From JBBIRG01 sp964410965 (GTDB lineage Bacteria > CLD3 > SB21 > JBBIRG01), in assembly GCA_964410965.1 (NCBI GenBank), contig CAYPIY010000001.1, forward strand, positions 589,260 to 653,259: 64,000 nt of DNA, given 5' to 3'. A model generated the notes under the pieces. That model searched no databases, had not been told where the DNA came from, and was given only the letters and a program-made list of their open reading frames with translations. Of this stretch, positions 1 through 10,200 are shown piece by piece (within the stretch, counting starts at the first letter, position 1; each line of letters opens with the position of its first letter). The position numbers and the translations under genes are program-made.

Positions 1-1566
1 ATCGTAAAAGGCGTCGTTCTTATCATCCACAGGATAACGATATCCCGCGTAATCCTTCACCATCGTATCCATTACATCGATCGCCTTGCTTCGTGACATT
101 CTGAACCGGGCCAAGAATTCATTCAGACTGAATGAGCCGTTTCTTTCCCGGATATAATCCAGAAAATGTGTCGAATTATAGCGGGTAGCGTTCCGCCATT
201 TAACGATTCCCCATATCAAAAGTATTTGCGTGACTCCAATAATTATTATCGTCAAAAAAAGTTTTTTTAAAGATGCATCGTCTTCCGGAATTTTATCAGA
301 GTCATCACCGAGGGCGGGTTTTTTTCCGCTATCACTATTTCCCGATACCCTGATAACCGGGCAAGATATGTCTTTCGTTCCGAGTCCGTAATCATCATTA
401 TCCGGTCGTGATACCTTAACGCTGAACAAATCGATACTGATACCTCTGGTTCTGATCTCAATCCAGGGTGAATTTTTTGGTTCATAGCTTTCATCGATGA
501 TTAAAATCCGTTCCTGATTATTGACCGATATTTTTGTGTCACCGTCCTTCTTATCGATTCGAAGACGAACCAATGTGCCGGTTTCATAATTAAAAGGAAA
601 ATTCTGGACTGTACTTTTGGATCCGGTATGTTTATTATGATATTGCATTACAGAATCACCCTGGATCACAATTTCCGTTTCATCACTGTTGCTGATATTA
701 TACCAGCTTATGCACATTTCCTTTTTTCGCGGCCAATGGAGGATTTTAAAATTGGCCAGGTATGAAAAATTTTCATTATTGATATTAGCATTGTACAGAT
801 AAGAATTTGAATAGGCGGTCGAATCAATCCTGTACAGGCCTTTTTCGTGAAAAGCACCTGGATCGTCTCTCCAGTGCGTTGGGGTGTCGAAATTGACCAG
901 ATTGACGGTCAGCGAATCGTTTTTTTCATCGAAAGCGCTGTCCGGTATTGCAGGTTTGAAGGAATACTTGCCGGAAATATACTTGCGGTATACCGTCAGA
1001 TCGTCCAAATGGACATGAACCGCTTTCCCGACCCTGAACCCGATTACGCCTTCATGCAGTGTTGAATCAGCGACGGAATCGATTTTTTGCCCGTTGATAA
1101 ACAGCCGGATGATATTACCGCTGCATTCAGCCTTTAAATAATTCACTCCCCTCTTATTAAAAACTGAATCTGCGGTTCCATAGACTAAACTATTGACTTC
1201 AACTTCCCCGACTCCCCCTCCCGGTTTCAGGTAACTCCGTTGCAGGAAGTAGTGACCAACCGTAGAAACGATAAACGAATATCCGTTGACATGCGCATCG
1301 TGCCGGAAAAGCAGGCCATAATATGCCGTTGTGTCTCCGGAAATGAATTCGGTCCGGATTTCAGCGGCAAAATCCTGATAATTCTTTGATTTTTCAAAGA
1401 AGCTGACGTTTTCATAACTGTAAACATGGTAAGCGCCGCGATAATGGTATGACCGGACTTCATCCGGAAACCTTAACTTTTTGCTGAAATCCTCTTTCAT
1501 CAGAACCTGGCCCGATAATGAATTGCAGAGTCCGATCAACCACAAAACAGTCCAGAGTGTTTTCAT
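1..1566 (-). CDS. Membrane-anchored two-lectin-fold protein with C-terminal winged-helix-like module (partial)
   Basis: The frame is open from an ATG at 1566 to the left edge (522 codons, no stop), so the C-terminus is outside the window. Residues 1-19 form a signal peptide. Residues about 20-200 and 230-400 look like two beta-rich LamG/DUF1080-like domains; the first has phrases such as YYGLLFRHDAHVNGYSF and FINGQKIDSVAD typical of that fold. A strong membrane helix lies at about 436-457 (LFLTIIIIGVTQILLIWGIV). The final visible stretch, about 466-522, has a helix-turn-helix pattern (GSFSLNEFLARFRMSRSKAI) that resembles the modules of the membrane protein at 12650-14092. I infer an outside sensor or binding part and a cytosolic regulatory part. 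Substrate and target are unknown. It lies downstream of the E2 gene but behind a terminator. Confidence 0.8.
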   Translation of the reverse strand, partial: MKTLWTVLWLIGLCNSLSGQVLMKEDFSKKLRFPDEVRSYHYRGAYHVYSYENVSFFEKSKNYQDFAAEIRTEFISGDTTAYYGLLFRHDAHVNGYSFIVSTVGHYFLQRSYLKPGGGVGEVEVNSLVYGTADSVFNKRGVNYLKAECSGNIIRLFINGQKIDSVADSTLHEGVIGFRVGKAVHVHLDDLTVYRKYISGKYSFKPAIPDSAFDEKNDSLTVNLVNFDTPTHWRDDPGAFHEKGLYRIDSTAYSNSYLYNANINNENFSYLANFKILHWPRKKEMCISWYNISNSDETEIVIQGDSVMQYHNKHTGSKSTVQNFPFNYETGTLVRLRIDKKDGDTKISVNNQERILIIDESYEPKNSPWIEIRTRGISIDLFSVKVSRPDNDDYGLGTKDISCPVIRVSGNSDSGKKPALGDDSDKIPEDDASLKKLFLTIIIIGVTQILLIWGIVKWRNATRYNSTHFLDYIRERNGSFSLNEFLARFRMSRSKAIDVMDTMVKDYAGYRYPVDDKNDAFYD

Positions 1567-1596
1567 CGTTATTCAGGGAAGAGTAATTTAATTAAA

Positions 1597-1622
1597 AACT
1601 CCCGGCAAATATACCGGGAGTT
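1597..1622 (-). terminator. Rho-independent terminator after the E2 gene
   Basis: A 9-bp inverted repeat (1597-1605 with 1614-1622, AACTCCCGG/CCGGGAGTT) with an 8-nt loop is followed, read on the minus strand, by a T-rich tract. It sits nine bases past the E2 stop codon and separates E2 from the next minus-strand gene. Confidence 0.8.
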
Positions 1623-1630
1623 AATGGCCA

Positions 1631-2920
1631 TTACAAAGACAGGCTCGTATCAAAATGTTCCAGATAATGGGCTACACGCTCAAGATAGGAAGCGCCGAGC
1701 GCGCCGTCCACGACGCGGTGGTCATAGGACAGAGAGGCGTACATCATCGGACGAACGGCGATAGTGTCGCCTTCGGGCGTTTCAATAACGACCGGACGTT
1801 TCTTGATCGCGCCGATGCCCAGAATAGCAACCTGCGGCTGGTTGATAATCGGAAATCCGATCAGGGAACCGAAACCGCCCATATTGGTCAGCGCGATGGT
1901 TCCGTCCTGAATATCTTCCGGCTTCAGCTTCTTATTACGCGCCCGTTCGGCGAGGTCAAATACCGCGCGCGCGATTCCGGTCAGATTCAGCTGGTCGGCG
2001 TTCCTGATGACCGGGACAATCAGCGCCGTATTATTCTCGATAGAAACCGCCATGCTGAGATTGATGTAATTTTTCTTGATGATGGTTGTTCGGTCAACGG
2101 AGATATTGATCATAGGATAATCTTTAACCGCCTTGACCATGGCATCGATGATAAACGGAGTATAGGTGAGCTTGAAACCTTCGCGGCGCTCAAATTCAGA
2201 TTTATTTTTTTCACGATACTTTACGATACGCGCCATATCGATTTCAGTCAGTGAATACACGTGCGCGGAGGTATCGAGGCTGCGGCGCATATGCTCGGCC
2301 GTGATCTGGCGGACATTGGACATCTGAATTTTCTCGATGCGCTCGCCGGAAAATTCAAATTTTGCGGTCGGAACCTGTTTGACGGATTTTGCTGTTTCTG
2401 CCGGGGCTATACCTTTTTTACGTTGATCGAGATAGAGCAGAACGTCTTCTTTTGTCACTCGCCCCGAAAGGCCGCTCCCCTTGATTGATGCCAGTTCAGC
2501 TTCAGAAATATTTTCCGTTTTGGCGATGTTCCGCACAACCGGAGAATAAAATCGGTCTGATTTTTCGGCAATAACCTGGGTTGCTGTTTGTTGTGTTTCT
2601 TTTTTTATTTCCGGGACCGGGGTTTCGGTCTTAACCGATACGACTGGTTCAGCCGGTTTTGAGGGTTCTACGGACTGATTTAAATCGGTTTCAATCCTTG
2701 CTATGAGCGTTCCTACCGATACGGTCTGACCTTCAGGAACAAGGATTTCTGAAAGTAAGCCTGTCGCCGGTGAAGGAATCTCAGAATCCACTTTATCGGT
2801 ACTGATTTCCAGGACGGTTTCATCCTTTGATATCTTCTCCCCTGTTTTTTTAAACCATTTTAAAATTTTACCTTCGGTAATGCTCTCACCCATTTGCGGC
2901 ATAACCATATCGATTTTCAT
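1631..2920 (-). CDS. 2-oxoacid dehydrogenase E2 component (dihydrolipoamide acyltransferase)
   Basis: This is the core acyltransferase of a pyruvate, branched-chain or 2-oxoglutarate dehydrogenase complex; it moves the acyl group from lipoamide to CoA in the cytoplasm. The 429-residue protein has one N-terminal lipoyl domain with lipoyl lysine K43 in STDKVDSEIPSP, a Pro/Glu/Lys/Thr-rich linker, an E3/E1-binding domain at about 125-165 (SPVVRNIAKTENISEAEL) and a C-terminal catalytic domain with the active-site signature SYDHRVVDG (H401, D405). The ATG at 2920 is preceded by AAAGGAG at good spacing. No E1 or E3 gene is next to it, so the exact 2-oxoacid is not decided; the lipoyl sequence resembles branched-chain/pyruvate types. 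A terminator follows, so it is probably a single transcription unit. Confidence 0.95.
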   Translation of the reverse strand: MKIDMVMPQMGESITEGKILKWFKKTGEKISKDETVLEISTDKVDSEIPSPATGLLSEILVPEGQTVSVGTLIARIETDLNQSVEPSKPAEPVVSVKTETPVPEIKKETQQTATQVIAEKSDRFYSPVVRNIAKTENISEAELASIKGSGLSGRVTKEDVLLYLDQRKKGIAPAETAKSVKQVPTAKFEFSGERIEKIQMSNVRQITAEHMRRSLDTSAHVYSLTEIDMARIVKYREKNKSEFERREGFKLTYTPFIIDAMVKAVKDYPMINISVDRTTIIKKNYINLSMAVSIENNTALIVPVIRNADQLNLTGIARAVFDLAERARNKKLKPEDIQDGTIALTNMGGFGSLIGFPIINQPQVAILGIGAIKKRPVVIETPEGDTIAVRPMMYASLSYDHRVVDGALGASYLERVAHYLEHFDTSLSL

Positions 2921-3007
2921 GAACGCTCCTTTGGGGATATTCTGTTATACTGACTGGTTTTCACAGCGTGAAGTTATTATATTAATAGTACTGTTTCAAC
3001 AATTATT

Positions 3008-5443
3008 TTATCTCCCCCACATCACAAATGCGCCCCAAAAAAAAGGATGTGCATAATCACTATTCAGCAAATCCGTTTTAGCTTTCTGAAGAGCGGAGCC
3101 GGGATCTGAATTTTCTTTTTTCAGATAATGATAAAACCTGTCCATCAGTTTCGCGGTCGCCGAATCCCGGATTTTCCAGAGCGTTGATATGACTCCGCCC
3201 GATCCGGACTTAAGGAACGCGCGGGTCAGCCCGATCATACCCTCCCCCATCAGCATTTCACCCAGTGAGGTCTCACAGGCCGATAATACGACCAGACGAG
3301 CTTTCAGGGACATTTTCTCTATTTCCCCGGCTGTCAGATAACCGTCATACGCGGAATCCGTATCCGTTCCCACTACCAGGGAGGACATTTCGGGATACAC
3401 CGGATTATTCAGCCCGTGCGTGGCCATATGCAATATGCTTATTGAATCCATACCCAGATTCCGGATGTCCGACTCCCTGACGATTCCGTCCAGTACTGTG
3501 ACTGAATCCCCGGAAAAGTGCCCGCGAATTGCTGTTTTTTCCTGTTCAATATGCGGCAGAGGTTCGAACGGAACTCCCTGCATCCCGTTTCCCATGTCAC
3601 GATAATCCGATTTGAATATCAGCACCGACGCTCCTTTACCGATCCCGGCGTCTTGCAGGCCGGTATTCCTGCGGAACATTCTCATCGCCGGTACATAACG
3701 GACCGCAAACCGTTCTACCAGAAAGGAATTGCCCGTCCACAGCGTTTCAAAGGGCAAATAATGCAGGATGCCGTCAGGCACAATGACCAGAGGCCCCGTC
3801 CCTCCGGATTCCGTCATGATGGGCGCCATTAACTGGTTATATAACCTTGAGGACAGAACTTTCAGCCGTCCGGTATCGCTTTTTTCGGATCGGATAAGAT
3901 GATAATAATCCCGGACACGCAAACGGAGATCCGCTGGTCCGGGCAGAAACCGGACATTTATTTTTTCATTGAGAAAAGTAAAAGCGAACCAGAGAGAATC
4001 ATAATTGAAAAACTCGACAATCCGGGCCGAAGAATCCCACCGGGCACCTGTGCAATCCGGGGTATCCAGCGTACGGGCTTTGATGTTTTCCAACGCCCTG
4101 ACTGCCTCGCTGTTTTTGCCTTTCAGGATATTCAGATAGACATAAAAACGGTACGTTTCCTGTAATTCATTCTCCATGAAACGGGTCAGGACGGATTCGT
4201 CCTCGTTGCCTGATCTCAGGGATTCTAAGTTCTTCGTGGCCCGGGTCAGCAGGGACAGCGCTGATGACGTGTCCCGGCTCTGAAATTTCAGTCCCGCGTA
4301 TTCCGCATAAGCAATCCATCCCAAATCCGGATTTTCCGTCTGGCCGAATAATTCGATCGCTTCTTTGAAGCATTTTTCGGCATTGAGTGGTTTTCCTGTC
4401 TGCCGGTATACCCGTCCGAGACAGGTCAGCGCAAATCCTTGTTCTGACTTTCTTGACAGGCGGCTGTACACGGCGGCGGTTTCGGATAAAAGGTCATCAA
4501 GCCCGGTGAACCGTTTTTCCTTAACCATCACGACTGCAAGGTTCAGTTTGGCGTTTGCGAGTCCAAGCGTATCCATCCCCCGGTTCAGCAGAACCGAACG
4601 GCTAAGATACCCGCGGGATTTCTCATAATCTCCCATATCATACAGGGCTGCGCCCAGGTTGCCGTAAACCATGCTCAGCCCGGATGTGTCCCTAAGTTGT
4701 CCGTAACAGCGGGCGGCGGTCTCATAGGACTGGATGCTTTTCCTGAACATCCCGAGATCATTGTAGACATTGCCGATATTCATATAGTCGACGGCGAGAT
4801 CATGAATATTTCCTGCGGAACTGTCAATTTCAACGGCGCGGCCATATGTTTCAAGTGCCCAAGTGAAAAATCCGAGCTCCCGGTACACGATCCCGTACAC
4901 AGTCAGGATGCCGGACCGCAGTCCCGGATCATGGAGTTCCCCCGATTCAGCCCAGGCACTGTCAAGAAAACGCAGGGCGTCATGATACGCGCCTGTCCTG
5001 ATGCTGAATACGGCGTAGCGATAGAGCAGCCGGGCGGCGTCCCTTTTATCACCGTAAGAAACAGCAAGACCCGAACCCCTGGCCAGAATGTCTTTGGCCT
5101 GGCTGTAACGGCCGGTTTCGATGAGTACGATCGCGTAATCGATGATCATGTCCAGAAAAAGCGATGAATCCGGCGCGGGCGTATCGTACAGAAGCTGATA
5201 CAGTGTCAGGGATTTGGAATTCCGGTCCATGTAATAAAAAGATTTAGCGGCTTTAACGGCCAGGCCATAATCCGTCCCGGTCAGAAGCAGATCCTCCTGA
5301 TGTTTTTCATAGAGGGCGCAAACGCTGTCATACGCAGAGTCGCTGAACCACAATTCAAGACGGTTTTTCCAGTCGGTCTGCGCCTCCGCGGCGCCATAGA
5401 CCATACCGAACAGGGCTATTGCGGCCCCGGCTAGAAATTTCAT
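3008..5443 (-). CDS. Exported TPR-CHAT domain protease
   Basis: This 811-residue protein starts with a signal peptide (hydrophobic residues 4-17, AEA-Q cleavage region), continues with roughly ten tetratricopeptide repeats (about 50-430), then a linker and a C-terminal CHAT domain (about 545-811). CHAT is a caspase/separase-like cysteine peptidase fold. The dyad is intact: H676 in HMATHG and C723 in LSACETS, followed by the usual GEGMIGLTRAFLKSG and STLWKIRD motifs. The ATG overlaps the stop of the upstream PPIase gene by 4 bp (ATGA), so the two are translationally coupled. Export of a CHAT protease is unusual, because most described ones act in the cytoplasm. The substrate is unknown; the periplasmic location is inferred from the signal peptide. 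Confidence 0.9.
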   Translation of the reverse strand: MKFLAGAAIALFGMVYGAAEAQTDWKNRLELWFSDSAYDSVCALYEKHQEDLLLTGTDYGLAVKAAKSFYYMDRNSKSLTLYQLLYDTPAPDSSLFLDMIIDYAIVLIETGRYSQAKDILARGSGLAVSYGDKRDAARLLYRYAVFSIRTGAYHDALRFLDSAWAESGELHDPGLRSGILTVYGIVYRELGFFTWALETYGRAVEIDSSAGNIHDLAVDYMNIGNVYNDLGMFRKSIQSYETAARCYGQLRDTSGLSMVYGNLGAALYDMGDYEKSRGYLSRSVLLNRGMDTLGLANAKLNLAVVMVKEKRFTGLDDLLSETAAVYSRLSRKSEQGFALTCLGRVYRQTGKPLNAEKCFKEAIELFGQTENPDLGWIAYAEYAGLKFQSRDTSSALSLLTRATKNLESLRSGNEDESVLTRFMENELQETYRFYVYLNILKGKNSEAVRALENIKARTLDTPDCTGARWDSSARIVEFFNYDSLWFAFTFLNEKINVRFLPGPADLRLRVRDYYHLIRSEKSDTGRLKVLSSRLYNQLMAPIMTESGGTGPLVIVPDGILHYLPFETLWTGNSFLVERFAVRYVPAMRMFRRNTGLQDAGIGKGASVLIFKSDYRDMGNGMQGVPFEPLPHIEQEKTAIRGHFSGDSVTVLDGIVRESDIRNLGMDSISILHMATHGLNNPVYPEMSSLVVGTDTDSAYDGYLTAGEIEKMSLKARLVVLSACETSLGEMLMGEGMIGLTRAFLKSGSGGVISTLWKIRDSATAKLMDRFYHYLKKENSDPGSALQKAKTDLLNSDYAHPFFWGAFVMWGR

Positions 5444-7185
5444 CGGATAATGACTTCGTAATAGTCTGCAAGATTTTTTTCGAACAGGGTTACTTTATGC
5501 TTATCTTTCAGTTTTGAAATCCAGAGGTTCCTGTAGTTATTCCGGTGAAAATTGAATAAATCGTTTCTGACCTTATCCTTTATATCTTCGAAAGGAATCT
5601 GCTGTCCCTGAATTTTTTCCGTCAGCTGAATGATGGAATATCCGCCGCCGGACCACGTAAACGGTTCACTGACATCACCCGGATCCATTTTCCAGGCATG
5701 AAGGGTCAGCTCATTGTTTTTTGATACGGGAATCAGACCGCTCTGCCCTGAGCGATTTCCTTTCACACTTTCCGCCTTTTTCGCAACTCCCGCGAAATCA
5801 CCGGTTTTCCTGATTTCCTGGTAATATTGGCCGATCAAGCCCTGGTCCGGGGAAAAAAGTTCATTGAACCCAACTTTATCCGGCTCGCGGTAGACCCTCT
5901 GATTATTCATGTAAAATTCCAGGACATCCTTTTCCCCGATACGGATCAAAGCGTCCACATTCCGGTATGTATGAAGGTCTTTGATCAGCGTTTGTTTCAG
6001 CTTGCGCAATTCATCCCGCTGCCGGGGGAGAAGCGCGACGGCTTGTTTTCTGGCTTCAAGGGCCAGAACCCTCGTGACAGCAACTTTTTTCAGCCCTTGT
6101 CTCATGATCGGCGCGTCCAGTTTGATTTTCGTACGGTTTCCGGACATCACCTGCACAATTTCCATCAGGGGGATTTCGCCGTTTTCGTACCGGGCCAGCG
6201 GAACCTTCATTTCATCGGATGTGAACGCGGACTTCAGATCAGACGGTGAAAGAATGCGCCGGTACCGATCAAGAAACAAGCCGATGCCCTTTTCGTCATA
6301 ATCCATTCGGCTGGCCTTCAGCAGACTATCCGAAAACCGGTCGTATTCCTCCGACATTTGACGGGTGGGCCGGGTTTCATACTGATCCGCAAAAGCAGAG
6401 AGAATGGCCGGCCTGATTTTCTCAAACGGCTCGATGGTTTCGGATAGCCGCATTCCGATTTTCTGAAAAATATGAAAACCTTCCCTGGATTCCAGTATGT
6501 CCGATATCCGGTTTTCCTTCAGTTCAAAAAGAGCGTCGCGGAAAACAGGATCGTATTTGTCATAATGGATGTACCCGATTTCACCTTTCCTGAACCGGGT
6601 GTCCTCGTCATCTGAATGGATTTCGGTCATGCCGGCAAAACCGTCAGGGTTTTTCATGGCTTCCTTGTGAAGTGAATCCGCGATTCTTTTTGCCTGGGCG
6701 CGGTTTCTGTATGGCACTCCCTCCGAACGGATCTTGATCTGCCGGTTTTCATTATGGAATACAAACAGATGCCGTACGTTCATTTCGTATTTCATTTTTT
6801 CGTAAAACGCCTTCAGTTCCCCTTCCGGAACATTCGGATAAATGAATTTCAGCCGGATCAGCCTTCCGGCATATTTCTCATCTTCGGCGTTTTTCAGAAT
6901 GAATGCGATGGAATCATTTCCGGCCGTTTCATCACTTTCGGCGCTTTTCAGGATAAGCCGATCCTGGATCAGTTCATTCAGAATCCGGTGCCGGTCTGCA
7001 GATTTGGAAAGATCGGACTGCCGGTAGCTTTCCTTATCCGCGAAATCTTTAAAATCCGCAAGGGTCAGGGTATCCTGGTCAATGGTCGCAACAATGACTT
7101 CATGATCAGGCCGGATAATATCCTTTTTCCCGGACTGACAGCAAGTGAAAAGGACGAATAAGACAAGCACTGTAAAACGCGGCAT
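5440..7185 (-). CDS. PpiC/parvulin-type peptidyl-prolyl isomerase lipoprotein
   Basis: This 581-residue protein begins with a lipoprotein signal (hydrophobic residues 4-13, Cys15/16). A SurA/PrsA-like N-terminal chaperone region is followed by a parvulin domain at about 135-260 (NVRHLFVF, RKGEIGYI, DALFELKENRISD, GFHIFQ) and a second, weaker parvulin-like segment at about 445-540 (GLIPVSKNNEL, MDPGDVSEPF, GYSIIQL). It probably assists folding of exported proteins in the periplasm. An AGGAG box precedes the ATG at 7185. It lies 27 bp after mfd and overlaps the CHAT gene start by 4 bp, which suggests that its client may include the exported CHAT protein. Confidence 0.88.
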   Translation of the reverse strand: MPRFTVLVLFVLFTCCQSGKKDIIRPDHEVIVATIDQDTLTLADFKDFADKESYRQSDLSKSADRHRILNELIQDRLILKSAESDETAGNDSIAFILKNAEDEKYAGRLIRLKFIYPNVPEGELKAFYEKMKYEMNVRHLFVFHNENRQIKIRSEGVPYRNRAQAKRIADSLHKEAMKNPDGFAGMTEIHSDDEDTRFRKGEIGYIHYDKYDPVFRDALFELKENRISDILESREGFHIFQKIGMRLSETIEPFEKIRPAILSAFADQYETRPTRQMSEEYDRFSDSLLKASRMDYDEKGIGLFLDRYRRILSPSDLKSAFTSDEMKVPLARYENGEIPLMEIVQVMSGNRTKIKLDAPIMRQGLKKVAVTRVLALEARKQAVALLPRQRDELRKLKQTLIKDLHTYRNVDALIRIGEKDVLEFYMNNQRVYREPDKVGFNELFSPDQGLIGQYYQEIRKTGDFAGVAKKAESVKGNRSGQSGLIPVSKNNELTLHAWKMDPGDVSEPFTWSGGGYSIIQLTEKIQGQQIPFEDIKDKVRNDLFNFHRNNYRNLWISKLKDKHKVTLFEKNLADYYEVIIR

Positions 7186-7212
7186 AAAGTCTCCTGTATA
7201 TGAAGGTTCGTA

Positions 7213-10200
7213 TTAAGGCTCAATATGGATATGTGAGACCATTTTTTCAAGTGTTTCCGATATCTGAGGGAAAATTGCCGTAGGATCGGAATTTGCATCG
7301 CCTGTTTTCGTGTTTTTCTGGATATCGTGCCAGGGAAAACCATACAGAACGGTAAATGCTTCCCGGGTTTGTTTCAGCCTGATGTTTTTTGTCCGTTCAA
7401 GATTATGGCTGATGATCGCCTGAAGGATTTCAGCATGGGCAGGCTGCTGAAGAAAGGCCGAATGATACTCGAACCCCCAGAAATCGGGTTCGATCAGGAT
7501 TTTATCGATCCTGAGGCGGTCGGCCAGGATCCGGATCCTGATAACATGAAAAAGGTTCTTTGTTTCTTCTGGCGGTGCGCCGAAACGATCCGTGATTTCC
7601 TTTTCGATCTCCTCCAGTTCTGATAACCGGAGAACCGACGACAGGCGCTGGTATACAGCAACCCGTTCCGACGTGACGTTTACATAATCGTCCGGAATGT
7701 ACGTATTCAGGAAGCACTTGATCTGGGTTTTCAATTCCCGTTTCAGCGGGGATGCTGCCGTCGCTTTTTGGCCCAGTCCCTCTTCCCTTTTCAGCGCAGC
7801 GACGGTTTCATCCAGGATCTGGCAATACAGATCAAACCCGACCGTGTTGATAAACCCGCTTTGTTCGGCCCCGAGCAGGTTACCCGCTCCTCGGATTTCG
7901 AGGTCACGCATCGCAAGGACAAATCCTGAACCCAGGTCGGTATATTCCTCGATGGCCTGCAGCCTGCGGACCGCGTCGGATGGCAGGATGCTGAAACCAG
8001 GTGTCAGCAGGTAGCAGTAGGCCTGCTTCGCGGACCTCCCCACGCGGCCCCGCAGCTGGTAGAGCTGGGCCAGGCCGTATTGGTGCGCCTGATCAATGAT
8101 GATGGTATTGACATTCGGAATGTCGATGCCGTTTTCGATGATTGTGGTGGCGACCAGAACGTCGAATTCCTTTTTCAGGAAACGGTGGATCACATCCTCG
8201 ACTTTCTGCGGGGACATCTGGCCGTGAATGATTCCGAACCGGGCCTTCGGGGCGACTTCCTTCAGCGTGACGGTAACGGCGTCTATGCTTTGTACACGGT
8301 TATGAACATAATACACCTGACCTCCGCGGTGGATTTCCCTCATGACCGCGTCATGAATGAGATCTTCGTCGAATTTCGTGATCTCCGTCTTGACCGGAAG
8401 GCGGTCATGGGGAGGCGTGCTGATGACAGAAAGGTCCCGCCCGCCCATCAGCGAAAAGTGCAGAGTTCGGGGGATCGGCGTTGCTGTCAGCGTCAGGGTG
8501 TCCACGGACGCTTTCAGTTTCTTGATTTTCTCCTTGTGCGTCACTCCGAACCGCTGTTCCTCATCTATCACGAGCAATCCCAGGTCACGGAACTTTACGT
8601 CGCCGGACAGCAGCCGGTGAGTGCCGATGATGATATCAATCTGACCGCCGGCAAGTTTCCCGAGAATATCCTGTTGTTCTTTTTTGCTCCTGAACCGGGA
8701 AAGCACATCCACGGTCACGGGAAATTCCTTCAGGCGATCGGAAAAGGTGACGTAATGCTGTTCGGCCAGGATAGTCGTCGGAACCAGCACGGCAACCTGC
8801 TTGCTGTCCTGCGCCGACTTGAAAGCGACTCGTACGGCGACTTCCGTTTTCCCGTACCCGACGTCCCCGCATACAAGCCGGTCCATCGGCACTTCCGTCT
8901 CCATGTCCTGCTTGATTTCCTCTGTTACTTTTTCCTGGTCGGGCGTATCTTCGAATTCAAAGGAGGATTCCATCGCCAGCTGCATCGGCGTGTCGGGGGA
9001 AAAGGCATGGCCGGCGCTGGCTTTTCGTTCCGCATAGAGCCTGATTAAGTCCTGCGCGATGTCTTTGATCGTTTTCCGGGTTTTGTTCTTGACCCGTTCC
9101 CATTCGGCCGATCCGAGCCGGTTGAGTTTCGGTTCAACGCCTTCCTCACCGGAAAATTTCTGGACCCTTGCGAAATGCTCCAGCGGAACGTACAGCTTGT
9201 CCCCGCCCTGGTACAGAAGCTTGAGACATTCCTCGGTATGTTCCTCCATCGTGATTTTTTCCAGGCCGGCATATCGCGCGATGCCGTGATCCACATGCAC
9301 GACGATATCGCCGGGTTTCAGGGACCGGATATGTTTCAGCGCCTGTACGCTTTTAAACCGTTTGACGGGCCGCGGACGTCTGACCCTGCCGAACACCTGA
9401 TGATCGGTGAATACCGCAATTTTTTCGAGCGGATCGTAAAACCCTTCCCGCAGTTCACCGACGCCGATCCGGTAATCCACTCCCGACATCAGTGTCTCCG
9501 AGTCCAGCAGTTCATCCAGCCGCTGAGACTGGCCCTCGTTGTTGCAGAGAATGACAATCAGCCACTGATCCGACTTCAGCTTTTCAAGTTTTTCCCGGAG
9601 AAGATCCATGTGCCCGTGAAATTCCTCCACGCGCGATGTTTTATAGGTCACCGTATCGTGCATCCTGCCTGAAATCCCGCAAAAATGAACCTGCCGGAAT
9701 GCATCCAGTTTCTTTCGGACATCCGTATAAGTAAAGTACAGGTTTTCCGGCAGATCAATGCCCGGGTCTGCTTTCTTTGCATATAGGTACTGCTCCCCGA
9801 TCGTCTGCTGATGCTCGATCCCCCTGCCTTCGGCCAGTTCGGGCTCAAACATCATCAATACGGCAGATGACTGCAAATGATCCGTAAGACATGATTCGGA
9901 GCCCTGAGCCGTTGGATCCTGAAGCAGTTTCGGATAGATCGTTAGCCCCGATGCGGAAGACACCGATCTCTGGGATAAAAGGTCAAAAATACGGATGGAA
10001 TGGATTTCATTGCCGTCAAATTCAATGCGCGCAGGATTTTCCTGCCCGTACGGATAGATGTCGATGATGCCGCCTCGAACGGCGAACGTCCCCACCTGGT
10101 CCACAATATCCTGGCGTTCAAAGCCGTTCATGCTCAGAAGTTCCGTCAGATATCCGAAATCAAACGGTTCCCCGGTTTTCAGGTCGATCCGGTAGGAATT

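Noticed and set aside
1655..2254. 199-codon plus-strand frame opposite the E2 gene
   Set aside because: Shadow of the E2 coding strand, which has full domain support.
8080..9048. 322-codon plus-strand frame opposite mfd
   Set aside because: Antisense of conserved helicase motifs; no domain of its own.
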